Of a stretch of DNA of 64,000 nucleotides, positions 1 to 8,666 are shown piece by piece. The notes beneath the pieces were generated by a model. That model did no database searches. It had not been told where the DNA came from and saw nothing but the letters and a program-made list of their open reading frames with translations. Position 1 is the stretch's first letter; the number at the start of each line of letters is the position of its first letter. The stretch comes from an uncultured Oscillospiraceae bacterium. GTDB taxonomy: Bacteria; Bacillota; Clostridia; Oscillospirales; Oscillospiraceae. The stretch lies in assembly GCA_950097245.1 (NCBI GenBank), contig CATNCS010000002.1, positions 1-64,000 of the forward strand, given 5' to 3'. The position numbers and the translations under genes are program-made.

Positions 1-1026
1 CTCCACTTCCATCCAAGCCAGGACGCGCTCTATCTTCGCAGCATCCTTCCTACTCGTTTCGACGGCCCGGACCGTATACCACCAGAAAGTACGCAGATAC
101 CGGTAGAGCAGCGGCGCGGCTTTCTTTTCCGCCTGGGTAAAGTGATAGCTGTCTTTTATCAGAAGAAGGTTCTCAAGGAAGGACTGGAGTGCCTTTTCAC
201 TGTTCTTCTCTACATAATACATGTTATTTTCCCTCTTGTCGGGGATGTCCTCGTCAAAATTGATCCACAGCTCCCGGAACAAAACATTCAGCGCGGTATC
301 CCTGCCGGAAAGGTTGAAATCCAGCACGCCGGCAAAGCGCATATCAGCGTCCAGCAGAATATTGCCCGGGTTCAAATCGGCCTGAAAGACAGAGACTGGG
401 AGTTGGCTGTACAGCCGCTCCAAAGAGCCGCGATTCGCGAGAAAGCGGGACCATATTCCCTGAAACCGTTGTGCATATTGGGGGAGCTGTTCCTCTATGA
501 CCCCCTTGAACTCCAGGGCGCACTCCATGATTTCGTCACAGGGGTCAGAGGGGCAGAACCGCTCCAAAATACACAGACCAGAGGGAAAATCCCCGAAATC
601 CAGTCCCGCCGAACCAACCTCGCAGAGGAACCGGAGGGCGTCGTCATGGTAAATATACCGTCCGTTTTGCAGGATTACCCTTTCTCCAAGCTGGTCTGCC
701 GTCTGAAATCGGGACCGCTCTTCCGCGTACACAACGCAGGCTCTGCCCTCATATTCCACGGTCTCCGCCAGATTCCCATTTTTACCGGCGATGATCTGGG
801 GACAGTAATACCCCATAGCGCTGTAAGCCGCCGCCGTTTTCTGCCAGATCTGTACGCGGCGCGGGGAAGTAAAATCATTACAGGCAATTTTAATGACCAG
901 TCTCTGATCCGCCCACTCCGCGAAGACCGTGCGGCGGAAATCCTCCTCCCCCCGGCTGGTGTCTTTGTATTCCCAGCTGTATGGCGGGTCCTTGTGATAA
1001 AGCTGAAATATCTCTGTAAAGTCCAT
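1..1026 (-). CDS. Aminoglycoside phosphotransferase-like kinase, partial
   Basis: The reading frame is open from an ATG at 1026 to the window edge (342 codons, C-terminus missing), so it is absent from the ORF track. The late part carries the kinase catalytic loop as FQADLNPGNIL followed by GVLDFN, which matches the HxDxxxxN and DFG-equivalent motifs of the APH / choline kinase fold. The usual His of the loop is Gln here, while the catalytic Asp, the Asn and the metal-binding Asp are kept. The family phosphorylates small molecules or sugars; the substrate cannot be told. The gene lies 37 nt downstream of two ABC-2 permeases on the same strand and is probably cotranscribed. The + strand ORF 142-1125 is its shadow. 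Confidence 0.75.
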   Translation of the reverse strand, partial: MDFTEIFQLYHKDPPYSWEYKDTSRGEEDFRRTVFAEWADQRLVIKIACNDFTSPRRVQIWQKTAAAYSAMGYYCPQIIAGKNGNLAETVEYEGRACVVYAEERSRFQTADQLGERVILQNGRYIYHDDALRFLCEVGSAGLDFGDFPSGLCILERFCPSDPCDEIMECALEFKGVIEEQLPQYAQRFQGIWSRFLANRGSLERLYSQLPVSVFQADLNPGNILLDADMRFAGVLDFNLSGRDTALNVLFRELWINFDEDIPDKRENNMYYVEKNSEKALQSFLENLLLIKDSYHFTQAEKKAAPLLYRYLRTFWWYTVRAVETSRKDAAKIERVLAWMEVE

Positions 1027-1063
1027 AAAACAGATACACCTCTTTCGTGCTTTGATCGCTCTC

Positions 1064-1873
1064 CTAGCTCCCGGCACTCTCGTACCTCCCCATCCCGGCC
1101 CGGAATACCACGCAGCTCCCTGTGAACAGGAGCAGCCCCACCGCCAGGGTGACGGCTGCCATAGGCACAGGAAGGATGCCGGGTTCCGGTTCCAGAATAT
1201 CCTTGACGGGCCAAAAGGTGATCCACGCCAGAGGCAGGAGGAAGGTAAACAGGGCCTGAACCCACCGGGGGTAGATGGTAAGGGGGTATATGGACACTCG
1301 CTCGAACAGTTCCCCCACCATGTCGGTGAAATTGGCGGGACTCCTGGTCCAGAAGGACATGGAGCCGCAGAACATCCACACCGCCCCCCGGATCAGCGTT
1401 CCGCCCGCCAGGGTGCAGAGGATTAGCAGAATATTGCCGCAGCTCGGGGTCAGGTGTACCTTGACACACCCGTAGACGAATACCATCAGGCCGGGGATGA
1501 TGTCCGTGAAGCCGATGAGATTGAAGTCATCGAACAGAAACTGGAAAATCAGGTTCATAGGCCGCAGCAGAAACCGGTCAAACTCCCCATCGATCATCCA
1601 GTAGCCCATGCCCCAGGTCTGGATGAAGAACACCACCGCCAGGCCATGGCTCAGCACCGACATGCCGTACAAAAACGCCAGGCTTTCGTAGCCCCAGCCG
1701 CCGATGCTGCCAAACTGGTCCACCACGAACTTGATCGTGGCAAAGCCTATCACCCACTGGATGCAGTTGGCCAGCACATGGCCGATGAGCATAAAGGGGT
1801 ACTCCAGCCGGGATTGGATGGACTGCCGGATGGATATAGCGGCCACGGAGATGTAATATCTTATCGTTTTCAT
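1064..1873 (-). CDS. ABC-2 family transporter permease (COG3694-like)
   Basis: A 269-residue integral membrane protein with about six hydrophobic segments, resembling the DUF990/COG3694 half of a two-permease ABC-2 exporter. It begins with MKTIRYYISVAAISIRQSIQ, the amphipathic start typical of the family. It follows the second permease by 4 nt, so the two form a heterodimeric membrane part. No ATPase gene is next to them in the window, although this family normally sits in an ATPase-permease-permease trio. Exported substrate is unknown. Confidence 0.8.
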   Translation of the reverse strand: MKTIRYYISVAAISIRQSIQSRLEYPFMLIGHVLANCIQWVIGFATIKFVVDQFGSIGGWGYESLAFLYGMSVLSHGLAVVFFIQTWGMGYWMIDGEFDRFLLRPMNLIFQFLFDDFNLIGFTDIIPGLMVFVYGCVKVHLTPSCGNILLILCTLAGGTLIRGAVWMFCGSMSFWTRSPANFTDMVGELFERVSIYPLTIYPRWVQALFTFLLPLAWITFWPVKDILEPEPGILPVPMAAVTLAVGLLLFTGSCVVFRAGMGRYESAGS

Positions 1874-1877
1874 GCGC

Positions 1878-2669
1878 TCAGCCTCCTTGAATCAGTATGG
1901 CTGCCGCCATTTTCTTTTGCAGTACGTCAAACAGGACCCACAGCGCCGCGCACCAGAACAGCTGGAGCGCCGTGCGGAGCATGATCTCATCCATCGCGTA
2001 CTGCCCGATGTAGATGCCCAGGGGGAGCTGGTAGATGTTCATAAAGGGCAGCGCCTCCAGCACCTGGCGAAACCCGGCGGGGAAAAACCACAGGGGAAAA
2101 ATACTGCCGGAGAGCAGCTTCATGATGAAGCCCTTGGCGTTGACCAACGGGCCAAGGGTCAGCGTCTTAAAGGCGCACAGCCCCAGCAGGGCCGCCAGAA
2201 TCCAGTTGATGAGGTAGCCGATGGCAAAGCTGAACAGAAACAGCAGGAGGTGAACGGCTGACGCGGGCATGGGGAACCCGAACAGGACCGTCCCCACCAG
2301 AAGCAGGGGGACGGCCTTCTGGAAGAAGGCGGCGGCGCAGTCACCCAGGTCCTCCGCCAGATAGACGCCGTAGATGTTCACCGGCTTGAGTAGATCCAGG
2401 GCCACGCTGCCCGTCCGGACGCTTCGAGCGATCCGGTTCTGGACGCCCATGGTCAGCAGGTTTCCCATAATGACAGAGATGGTGGTGTAGGTGATCATGT
2501 CCCGCTGGCTCGCGCCGGACACCGTCTCGGCGCCACTATAGGCGGCGGCCCAGAAGCAGGACATGGCGTACATGATTAGGCACTGGATCAGAATGGTGGA
2601 GATCACGTTGAACCGGTAGGCCAGCGCGGTTTGTATTCTGATTTTGGCGACAAATAAGTAGGATTTCAT
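1878..2669 (-). CDS. ABC-2 family transporter permease (COG4587-like)
   Basis: A 263-residue membrane protein with six predicted membrane spans, resembling the COG4587 partner of COG3694 permeases. The ATG at 2669 has a GAGGTC ribosome site a few bases upstream. It is the first gene of the minus-strand operon permease-permease-kinase. The ATPase that would normally precede it is absent: the next gene upstream is the divergent GH31 glucosidase. The energy subunit may be encoded beyond position 1 or elsewhere. Confidence 0.8.
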   Translation of the reverse strand: MKSYLFVAKIRIQTALAYRFNVISTILIQCLIMYAMSCFWAAAYSGAETVSGASQRDMITYTTISVIMGNLLTMGVQNRIARSVRTGSVALDLLKPVNIYGVYLAEDLGDCAAAFFQKAVPLLLVGTVLFGFPMPASAVHLLLFLFSFAIGYLINWILAALLGLCAFKTLTLGPLVNAKGFIMKLLSGSIFPLWFFPAGFRQVLEALPFMNIYQLPLGIYIGQYAMDEIMLRTALQLFWCAALWVLFDVLQKKMAAAILIQGG

Positions 2670-2707
2670 TTTGTGACCTCATACGGCATTAAAATTTTAT
2701 TCTCGTG

Positions 2708-2736
2708 TTGTCAAAGCTCTGCGGCTCTGTTATAGT
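2708..2736 (+). promoter_or_regulatory. Predicted sigma-A promoter of the GH31 gene
   Basis: TTGTCA (2708-2713), 17-nt spacer, TATAGT (2731-2736), 58 nt before the GH31 start. The same bases read on the minus strand give TTGACA (2714-2709), a possible -35 for the divergent permease operon, but the matching minus-strand -10 is poor. Confidence 0.5.
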
Positions 2737-2794
2737 AAACGCACAGTACTCGCAAGAGAAGCTGTAATCCATTTGCGGCAGACGAAAGGAGCGC

Positions 2795-4798
2795 ATGGCT
2801 ATGATTTGGAAATTCAAGTACGGGCATCCCTTTGAGACGGAGGCCGTGGCCGAACATATAAAAGAGACGGAAGAAGCCCCTCCCCTCGGAACGGTCAGCC
2901 TTCAAAACGGCTTTCGCTGGCGGTATGAGCTGGCCAAGGATGATATCGTCTATGGGCTGGGCGAGGCAGTCAGGGGGATCAACAAGCGGGGACATCGCTA
3001 CATCAGCCATGCCTCGGACGACCCGCACCATATGGAGAGTACACAGTCCCTGTACGGCGCCCACAACTTCATCGTGATAGCGGGAGAACAAAATTTTGGC
3101 CTGTTTGTGGATCATCCCGCCAAGGTCACCTTTGATATCGGCTATACATGTTCCGATATTTTGGAGATCAGCTGCCAGGAGGCAGATCTGTACTTCTATA
3201 TGATAGATGGGGAAACACCCTATACGGTGGTGAAGCAGTTCCGGAAAATCATCGGGAGGAGCTATATTCCTCCTAAATTCGCCTTTGGATTCGGGCAAAG
3301 CCGGTGGGGCTACCGGACAAAGGAGGATTTCCGGCGGGTCGCGGACGGATACCGCGCAAATCACATTCCCATTGATATGCTCTACATGGATATCGACTAT
3401 ATGCAGGATTTTAAGGATTTCACCATAAACGGAGAGGAATTTGTGGATTTCCCCGCATTTGTCAAGGAAATGAAGGAGCGAAACATCAGACTGATCCCCA
3501 TTATCGACGCGGGAGTCAAGGTAGAGAAAGGTTATCCGGTCTATGAGGAGGGGGTCAAAAACGGATATTTCTGCAAAAGGGCGGACGGCAGCGATTTTGT
3601 GGCGGCGGTATGGCCGGGAGATACTCACTTTCCGGACGTCTTGAATCCGGAGGCCAGGCGCTGGTTCGGCAGTTGCTACCGTTCCCTCATTGAACAGGGT
3701 ATCGAGGGCTTCTGGAACGATATGAACGAGCCCGCAATCTTTTATACGCCGGAGGGGCTGGAGGCGGCATCCCGGCTGATGCGGGAATATATGGAGGATG
3801 AGACGGGCGCGGTATCCATGTTTCAGGTCCGAGAGGCGTTGACAGGGCTTCAGAATCATCAGGATTATTACAAGGCTTTCTATCATCAGGTAGACGGCCG
3901 CATGGTCCGCCATGATAAGGTACATAATCTGTTTGGCTATAATATGACCCGGGCGGCGGACGAGGGCTTTGAGCGGATTGCTCCAGACAAGCGGTTTCTG
4001 CTGTTTTCCCGCTCCTCCTACATTGGAATGCACCGCTGCGGTGGGATCTGGACCGGAGACAACAAGTCCTGGTGGAGCCATATCCTGCTGAATCTGCAAA
4101 TGATGCCAGCTCTGAATATGTGCGGCTTTTTGTACACAGGAGCGGATCTGGGCGGCTTTGGCGACCACACGACCCGGGACCTTCTGCTGCGCTGGCTGGC
4201 TTTCGGTGTGTTCACGCCGCTGATGCGGAATCACTCCGCCATCGACACAAGGGAGCAGGAGTGCTATCAATTTGAGGGTGTGGAGGATTTCCGCCACATT
4301 GTGGGGGTCCGCTACCGTTTGCTGCCCTATCTTTACAGCGAATATATGAAAGCGGCCCTCTCGGACGATCTGTATTTCAAGCCGCTGGCCTTTGAGTATC
4401 CACGGGACACGTTCGCTCCCCGGGTGGAGGACCAGCTGATGCTGGGCGGGGAGATCATGATCACCCCCGTCTATACCCAGAACGCGAAGGGACGGTATGT
4501 CTATCTGCCGGAAGAAATGCGGTTCGTCAAGTTCATGCCCGACGGCTCCATCCATCAAGAGACGTTGTCTCCGGGGCACCACTACGTGGAAATTGCCTTG
4601 AATGAAGTGCCTCTGTTTATTCGCTCCGGGAAATGTATCCCAGTTGCCAAGGCGGCCGAATGCGTGGCGGAGCTTCAGACAGACGCCCTTGAACTGCTGG
4701 GGTATCCAGGTGCTGAATATCTGCTGTATGACGATGACGGAACGTATAAGGACTATGATGATCCGGCAAACAGAAGGCTGTTGAAAAAAATGCCATAA
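2795..4798 (+). CDS. GH31 alpha-glucosidase family enzyme
   Basis: A 667-residue cytoplasmic glycoside hydrolase without a signal peptide. The family-31 nucleophile signature WNDMNEP lies near residue 307, and the acid/base region TGDN near 420. An N-terminal beta-sandwich, the central barrel (QSRWGYRTKEDF at its start, MLYMDIDYM on strand 2) and a C-terminal beta domain are present, the usual size for a compact bacterial GH31. It likely hydrolyses alpha-glucosidic bonds of imported oligosaccharides; exact linkage is not predictable. AAAGGA precedes the ATG. Transcribed alone from its own promoter and followed by a hairpin shared with the convergent operon. Confidence 0.9.
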   Translation: MAMIWKFKYGHPFETEAVAEHIKETEEAPPLGTVSLQNGFRWRYELAKDDIVYGLGEAVRGINKRGHRYISHASDDPHHMESTQSLYGAHNFIVIAGEQNFGLFVDHPAKVTFDIGYTCSDILEISCQEADLYFYMIDGETPYTVVKQFRKIIGRSYIPPKFAFGFGQSRWGYRTKEDFRRVADGYRANHIPIDMLYMDIDYMQDFKDFTINGEEFVDFPAFVKEMKERNIRLIPIIDAGVKVEKGYPVYEEGVKNGYFCKRADGSDFVAAVWPGDTHFPDVLNPEARRWFGSCYRSLIEQGIEGFWNDMNEPAIFYTPEGLEAASRLMREYMEDETGAVSMFQVREALTGLQNHQDYYKAFYHQVDGRMVRHDKVHNLFGYNMTRAADEGFERIAPDKRFLLFSRSSYIGMHRCGGIWTGDNKSWWSHILLNLQMMPALNMCGFLYTGADLGGFGDHTTRDLLLRWLAFGVFTPLMRNHSAIDTREQECYQFEGVEDFRHIVGVRYRLLPYLYSEYMKAALSDDLYFKPLAFEYPRDTFAPRVEDQLMLGGEIMITPVYTQNAKGRYVYLPEEMRFVKFMPDGSIHQETLSPGHHYVEIALNEVPLFIRSGKCIPVAKAAECVAELQTDALELLGYPGAEYLLYDDDGTYKDYDDPANRRLLKKMP

Positions 4799-4817
4799 AA
4801 AGGGCTGCTCCGATCAG

Positions 4818-4851
4818 AGCGGGACAAGCGGATCTCACCGCCTGTCCCGCT
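4818..4851. terminator. Hairpin between convergent genes
   Basis: AGCGGGACA..GCGG pairs with CCGC..TGTCCCGCT around a 6-nt loop. It sits between the GH31 stop (4798) and the end of the minus-strand gene (4867), so it can serve both. The T tract is weak on the plus side. Confidence 0.55.
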
Positions 4852-4866
4852 CCCCGTTTGGGCAGA

Positions 4867-5598
4867 TTACGATGCCAAATACGCAATATACTGGACAACG
4901 GCGGGAAGCCGGGGGCTGTTGCCCACCACGCCCAGATATACAGGCTCCGAGAAGCCGGCACCCTGAAACAGGGGGAACTGGGAGAGGTCGAGCCCGTTTA
5001 CGACCTCCTCCGTCACCGCCCTGTACTGCTCCGTCTGGTTGAGGGTGTATTCAATGGAGTTGTCCTCCAGGATCACAGTGTTCACGGCCAGGTGAGGCTC
5101 CAGACGGCGGTACAGGGCGCCGTCCGAAGTGAGCAGGCCGGACAGGTCAAGGAGATAGCCCCTCTGGGAAAAAATATCATACCCCTCCTGGTTCATCAGG
5201 ACGACGTCCATCTGCTCCGCATTGATGGCGGCCATGAGCTTCAGGCTGGATGCGTACTGATATTCGTGGTCCTCGGGAGCGGGGTCGTCCGACAAATAGA
5301 GCCCCCGGGACAGGTCGATCTCAGCCCGTTTGGGATCGGCCCCGCTGGTGGAGAGAAATCCCCCGGTCAGCCGGGCTTCCAGCTCATCCCCAACAGAAAT
5401 ATTGATGTGGGCCGTGTACAAAATAACTTCTTTTTTTGTGATTTGCCGGTACGCCGCGGAGCATACCAGATACAGTGCGATAAGACCTAGCAGGATCGGA
5501 AGCTTAAAGTAGGTAAAGATATACTCCGTTTTGCCAGCCAGGCTCATTTTTTGAAAGGCCGCCCTCCGGGCGGCCGTTTCCTCTTTTGTAAGACTCAT
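4867..5598 (-). CDS. Membrane-anchored protein of a sugar-uptake operon, unknown function
   Basis: A 243-residue protein with a charged cytoplasmic N-terminus, one membrane helix near residues 33-50 (ILLGLIALYLVCSAAY) and an extracytoplasmic domain of about 190 residues. No catalytic motif is recognisable. The outer part has a solute-binding-protein flavour (for example DVVLMNQEGYDIF, where periplasmic binding proteins often have a similar strand), which is only a weak hint. Its ATG overlaps the stop of the YesL-like gene (ATGA), so it is translationally coupled and third in the lacI-yesL operon. It may sense or hand over sugars, an inference from context only. Confidence 0.6.
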   Translation of the reverse strand: MSLTKEETAARRAAFQKMSLAGKTEYIFTYFKLPILLGLIALYLVCSAAYRQITKKEVILYTAHINISVGDELEARLTGGFLSTSGADPKRAEIDLSRGLYLSDDPAPEDHEYQYASSLKLMAAINAEQMDVVLMNQEGYDIFSQRGYLLDLSGLLTSDGALYRRLEPHLAVNTVILEDNSIEYTLNQTEQYRAVTEEVVNGLDLSQFPLFQGAGFSEPVYLGVVGNSPRLPAVVQYIAYLAS

Positions 5599-6257
5599 AT
5601 GTCCCCACCAGCCTCCGGGGCGCCCTCCTCCTCCGGATCATAGGCGCAGGCGCGCAGCACGTTGTTCATCAGATAGGCGCTGAGCAGGGCGCACAGGCCC
5701 TCGCCGAAGATGATCAGCGGGGTAAATACGCTGACCACCAGAAAGAACATGGCAAAATGTACCGCGAACACCAGAATGGTGCAGAAGAGATAGTGGGTCC
5801 CAATGAAAAAGGAATTTTTCAGCATGGCCCAGTTGGTGTTGGAGACGCTGGCCACCAGGGGAAAGACAAACAGCAAAACGATGGTGTAAGCCACCGCCGC
5901 GGCGATCACCAGGGCCAGGATCAAGGTCCACAGAACGGCGGCGGCGCCGGTGGAGGAGGCGCGGAGATGGTACACGATGTATCCGTCGCTGGCAAGCAGC
6001 CCGCCAACGGCCAGCAGGATCAGCCACAGGACGGTGGACTGGCGGAAATTTTCCCGGAAGGAGCGGAAGAACATGCGGGTCAAGGCGTGGTCCTCCCCCC
6101 GGACGATTTTCAGGGAGGTGTAGTACAGCGCCGTGGTGGACGCCCCAATGGTAACGATGGGGATGCAGCAGAGGAACCAGAGGATATTCAGGCAGCAGCT
6201 GTAGCACAGCTTCATCATCAGCTGGCCAAAGGGACTGTCGTAGGAAAGAAATTTCAT
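5595..6257 (-). CDS. YesL-like membrane protein (DUF624)
   Basis: A 220-residue protein with about five membrane segments, starting MKFLSYDSPFGQLMMKL as DUF624/YesL proteins do. These are found beside CUT1 sugar transporters in Firmicutes; their molecular role is unknown. The gene overlaps the LacI stop codon by 4 nt and the downstream gene by 4 nt, so the three genes are one transcript. Start supported by AAGGAGGAAGTGA upstream. Confidence 0.8.
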   Translation of the reverse strand: MKFLSYDSPFGQLMMKLCYSCCLNILWFLCCIPIVTIGASTTALYYTSLKIVRGEDHALTRMFFRSFRENFRQSTVLWLILLAVGGLLASDGYIVYHLRASSTGAAAVLWTLILALVIAAAVAYTIVLLFVFPLVASVSNTNWAMLKNSFFIGTHYLFCTILVFAVHFAMFFLVVSVFTPLIIFGEGLCALLSAYLMNNVLRACAYDPEEEGAPEAGGDI

Positions 6258-7318
6258 TTCACTTCCTCCTTCACGGTCAGCTTTGTGGAATCCCGGCAGA
6301 TCAGCTCAGTAGCCGTATAGACGGTCCGGTAGTCCAGATAGGGCTCTTTCATTCTGGACAGCAAGAGATGGAGGGCGGTAAAGGCCATGATCTGGGTGTG
6401 GATGTGGACGGTGGTCAGCGCCGGGGTCATGATCCTGGATTCCGGGGCGTCGTCGAACCCGCATAAAAGGATATCGCCTGGGACCGATTTGCCCAGCTTG
6501 CGCAGCGCCTGCATGGTGTCCACGGCGATAAAGTCGTTGGCGCAGAGAAACACCTCCGGCAGCTCCGGCAGGGCGGAGAGGGGGACATCCATATCCGTGG
6601 AATGCCGCTTGATACAGAACGCCTCGTCCACGGGGACGCCGGCCAGGGTCATAGCGGAACGGAAGGCGACATAGCGCTCAAAAAAGGACTGGCAGTGCTC
6701 ATAATCGCCAATAAAGCCGATTTTCCGGATGCCCTTCCCCAATAAATCATGGACCAGCTTGGTAATCCCGGTGGTATTGTCCATCAGCAGCTGGTCGGCG
6801 GGGAGAGAATCGCCATACCGCTTATGGGGGCCGTCCACGAACAGCACAGGCAGTCCCAGCGTGCAGACCATCTCGTCATAGGCCCGGTCAAACATCTCTA
6901 TGCACATGATGGCGCTGGCCCGTTCCGGGTCGAATGTGGCCGGGGGGGTGTGCTGGGCCAGATTCTCCCGGTCCACCTTATAAATATTTAACGAATAGCC
7001 CAGCTGAGACAGCTCCTGCTTGAACCGGTCCAGCATGGGAATGGCGAAGTGGTTGGACAGCAGGGAGAGGTTTGCGGTGAACACGGCAATTTCGCTGGCC
7101 GCGGCGGGGGGCTCAGAGTCCCCGGAGGGAACAAACCTGCTGTTTCCTGAGAGGGCGGCCACATAGGAGAATTGCTTATAGCCCATTTCCACCGCTTTCT
7201 GGAGAATTTTTTCCCTTGTCGCCTCCGCCAGACCGTCAGAGTTGTTGATTGCCTTAGACACGGTGTTTCGTGAAACACCCAGGGCGTCCGCAATATCTTG
7301 AATGGTGACCCGTTTCAC
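6254..7318 (-). CDS. LacI-family transcriptional regulator
   Basis: N-terminal helix-turn-helix VTIQDIADALGVSRNTVSKAI and a periplasmic-binding-protein-like ligand domain. The start is taken as the GTG at 7318 because AGGAGG lies 6 nt upstream; the ORF-track GTG at 7333 would place that ribosome site inside the gene. The product has 354 residues. It is divergent from the sugar ABC transporter operon, with about 380 bp of repeat-rich DNA between them, so it probably represses or activates both transcripts in response to a fructose-containing sugar. First gene of an operon with the YesL-like and membrane-anchored proteins. Confidence 0.9.
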   Translation of the reverse strand: MKRVTIQDIADALGVSRNTVSKAINNSDGLAEATREKILQKAVEMGYKQFSYVAALSGNSRFVPSGDSEPPAAASEIAVFTANLSLLSNHFAIPMLDRFKQELSQLGYSLNIYKVDRENLAQHTPPATFDPERASAIMCIEMFDRAYDEMVCTLGLPVLFVDGPHKRYGDSLPADQLLMDNTTGITKLVHDLLGKGIRKIGFIGDYEHCQSFFERYVAFRSAMTLAGVPVDEAFCIKRHSTDMDVPLSALPELPEVFLCANDFIAVDTMQALRKLGKSVPGDILLCGFDDAPESRIMTPALTTVHIHTQIMAFTALHLLLSRMKEPYLDYRTVYTATELICRDSTKLTVKEEVK

Positions 7319-7500
7319 GGAATGCCTCCTCACTTTTGTGCCTTTTCAAGGAACCTTTGATGGAATCGGTTCTCACTGTTCTAAGCCCTGAATTTTCAGG
7401 CGCTTCCCCCGCCGGAGACGGGGAAACACGAATCAATCAGAGGTTCCTCAATTTTGTTTTGCACATCGTACCACAGATAGGTGCAAATGTCAAGTTCGAG

Positions 7501-7532
7501 ATTGTGCGAATGACAATATCAATTGTCACAAT
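7501..7532. promoter_or_regulatory. Overlapping palindromes, candidate LacI operator
   Basis: Half-sites ATTGT (7501), ACAAT (7513), ATTGT (7522) and ACAAT (7528) alternate. TGACAAT-atca-ATTGTCA (7511-7528) and ATTGT-c-ACAAT (7522-7532) are both perfect palindromes that share one arm. Confidence 0.45.
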
Positions 7533-7573
7533 ATTTGCCCCAAAAATTCTACACTGCAAATACAATAATACAG

Positions 7574-7602
7574 TTGACATATGCAAAGTATCGTGCTAAT
7601 GT
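7574..7602 (+). promoter_or_regulatory. Predicted sigma-A promoter of the fructan operon
   Basis: TTGACA (7574-7579), 17-nt spacer, TAATGT (7597-7602) with an extended TGC immediately before it. An ATGCAAA motif related to the downstream inverted repeat falls inside the spacer. Confidence 0.55.
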
Positions 7603-7626
7603 AAACTTACCAAATCCAAGAAATGC

Positions 7627-7663
7627 GCAAATGCATATATATAAATTCTGATAGTGCATTTGC
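7627..7663. repeat. Inverted repeat downstream of the promoter, candidate operator
   Basis: Perfect 9-bp arms GCAAATGCA (7627-7635) and TGCATTTGC (7655-7663), 19 nt apart, beginning 25 nt after the -10. The position suits roadblock repression or looping by the LacI regulator. Confidence 0.5.
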
Positions 7664-7702
7664 TCATTTACGGAAGAGGAAAAAACAGAAGGAGGAACAT
7701 CT

Positions 7703-8647
7703 ATGAGCAAGCCCCAGACAAGCGCTGTTGTCCCAACGGGCGGAAACACCAAGCTGCACAACTCTCTGGTGTACATCCGGCAGCACTGGCAGCTGTACGC
7801 ATTATTTATCATGCCTGCCTTTGTGCTGACGATCGTTTTCCGCTACATCCCCATGGGCGGCATCGCCATTGCGTTCATGGACTACAACCCCTTCGCTGGC
7901 ATCTTTGGCAGCGAATTTGTGGGGATGTATCACTTTGAGCGCTTCCTGACGTCCCCGGATTTCCTGAGCTACCTGGCCAATACCCTGAAGCTGAGCGTGT
8001 TCGGCCTGCTGTGGGGGTTTCCAGCCCCCATCCTGCTAGCCTTCCTGCTCAACCGCATTCTGAGCAAGAGCAGGAAGCAAAAGATCCAGCTGGTGCTGTA
8101 TATGCCCAACTTCATCTCTGTCATCGTGCTGTGCGGTATTGTGCGGATTCTTCTGTCTCCCACGGGCATGATCAATATGCTTTTGGGTACCAACTATAAC
8201 TTTATGACCATGCCGGAGGCATTCCGAACCATCTATATTGCCAGCGGAATCTGGCAGGGCGCAGGCTGGGCCTCCATTATTTATACAGCCGCCCTCTCCA
8301 ACGCCAGCAAGGACCTGAAGGAGGCTGCCATCCTGGACGGCGCCAACATCATCCAGCAGATCAAGGCGGTGGAGTGGCCTGCCATCAAGGATACAGTGCT
8401 GATCCAGTTCATCATGTCGGTGGGCAACATTATGAGCATCGGCTTTGAGAAGGCCTACGCCCTCCAGACCGACCTGAATATGGCCTCCTCCGAGATCATC
8501 TCCACCTATGTGTATAAGCAGGGCCTGATCAACGGCGACTACAGCTTCTCCACCGCCGTGGGCCTGTTCAATACCGTCATCAACGTGATCCTCCTGATCT
8601 CCATGAATGCCGTTGTCAAGAAAATGAACGACGGCAAGGGCATTTGA
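7703..8647 (+). CDS. CUT1 sugar ABC transporter permease (LplB type)
   Basis: A 314-residue permease with six membrane helices and the EAA loop EAAILDGANIIQQIKAVEWP, which contacts the ATPase. It resembles LplB/YtcP-type permeases for complex oligosaccharides. AAGGAGG lies just upstream of the ATG. First gene of the operon; pairs with the next permease. No ATPase gene is present, as is common for CUT1 systems that share an MsmX-like ATPase encoded elsewhere. Confidence 0.9.
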   Translation: MSKPQTSAVVPTGGNTKLHNSLVYIRQHWQLYALFIMPAFVLTIVFRYIPMGGIAIAFMDYNPFAGIFGSEFVGMYHFERFLTSPDFLSYLANTLKLSVFGLLWGFPAPILLAFLLNRILSKSRKQKIQLVLYMPNFISVIVLCGIVRILLSPTGMINMLLGTNYNFMTMPEAFRTIYIASGIWQGAGWASIIYTAALSNASKDLKEAAILDGANIIQQIKAVEWPAIKDTVLIQFIMSVGNIMSIGFEKAYALQTDLNMASSEIISTYVYKQGLINGDYSFSTAVGLFNTVINVILLISMNAVVKKMNDGKGI

Positions 8648-8666
8648 CAGAAAGGGGAGAGAATGT

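Larger units (their letters stand above)
7319..7702. promoter_or_regulatory. Divergent control region of the fructan operon
   Basis: About 380 bp without a gene. Seen directly are several GCAAATG / CATTTGC motifs (near 7482, 7580, 7627 and 7657), a run of ATTGT/ACAAT half-sites at 7501-7532, a sigma-A promoter at 7574-7602 and a GCAAATGCA..TGCATTTGC inverted repeat at 7627-7663. The layout suggests binding sites for the adjacent LacI regulator. Confidence 0.6.

Noticed and set aside
142-1125. 327-aa plus-strand ORF
   Set aside because: Antisense of the kinase gene that runs off the window start; the kinase shows catalytic motifs and a suitable start.
2711-4582. 623-aa minus-strand ORF
   Set aside because: Exact antisense of the GH31 gene, whose catalytic motifs are clear; the minus product has no recognisable domain.
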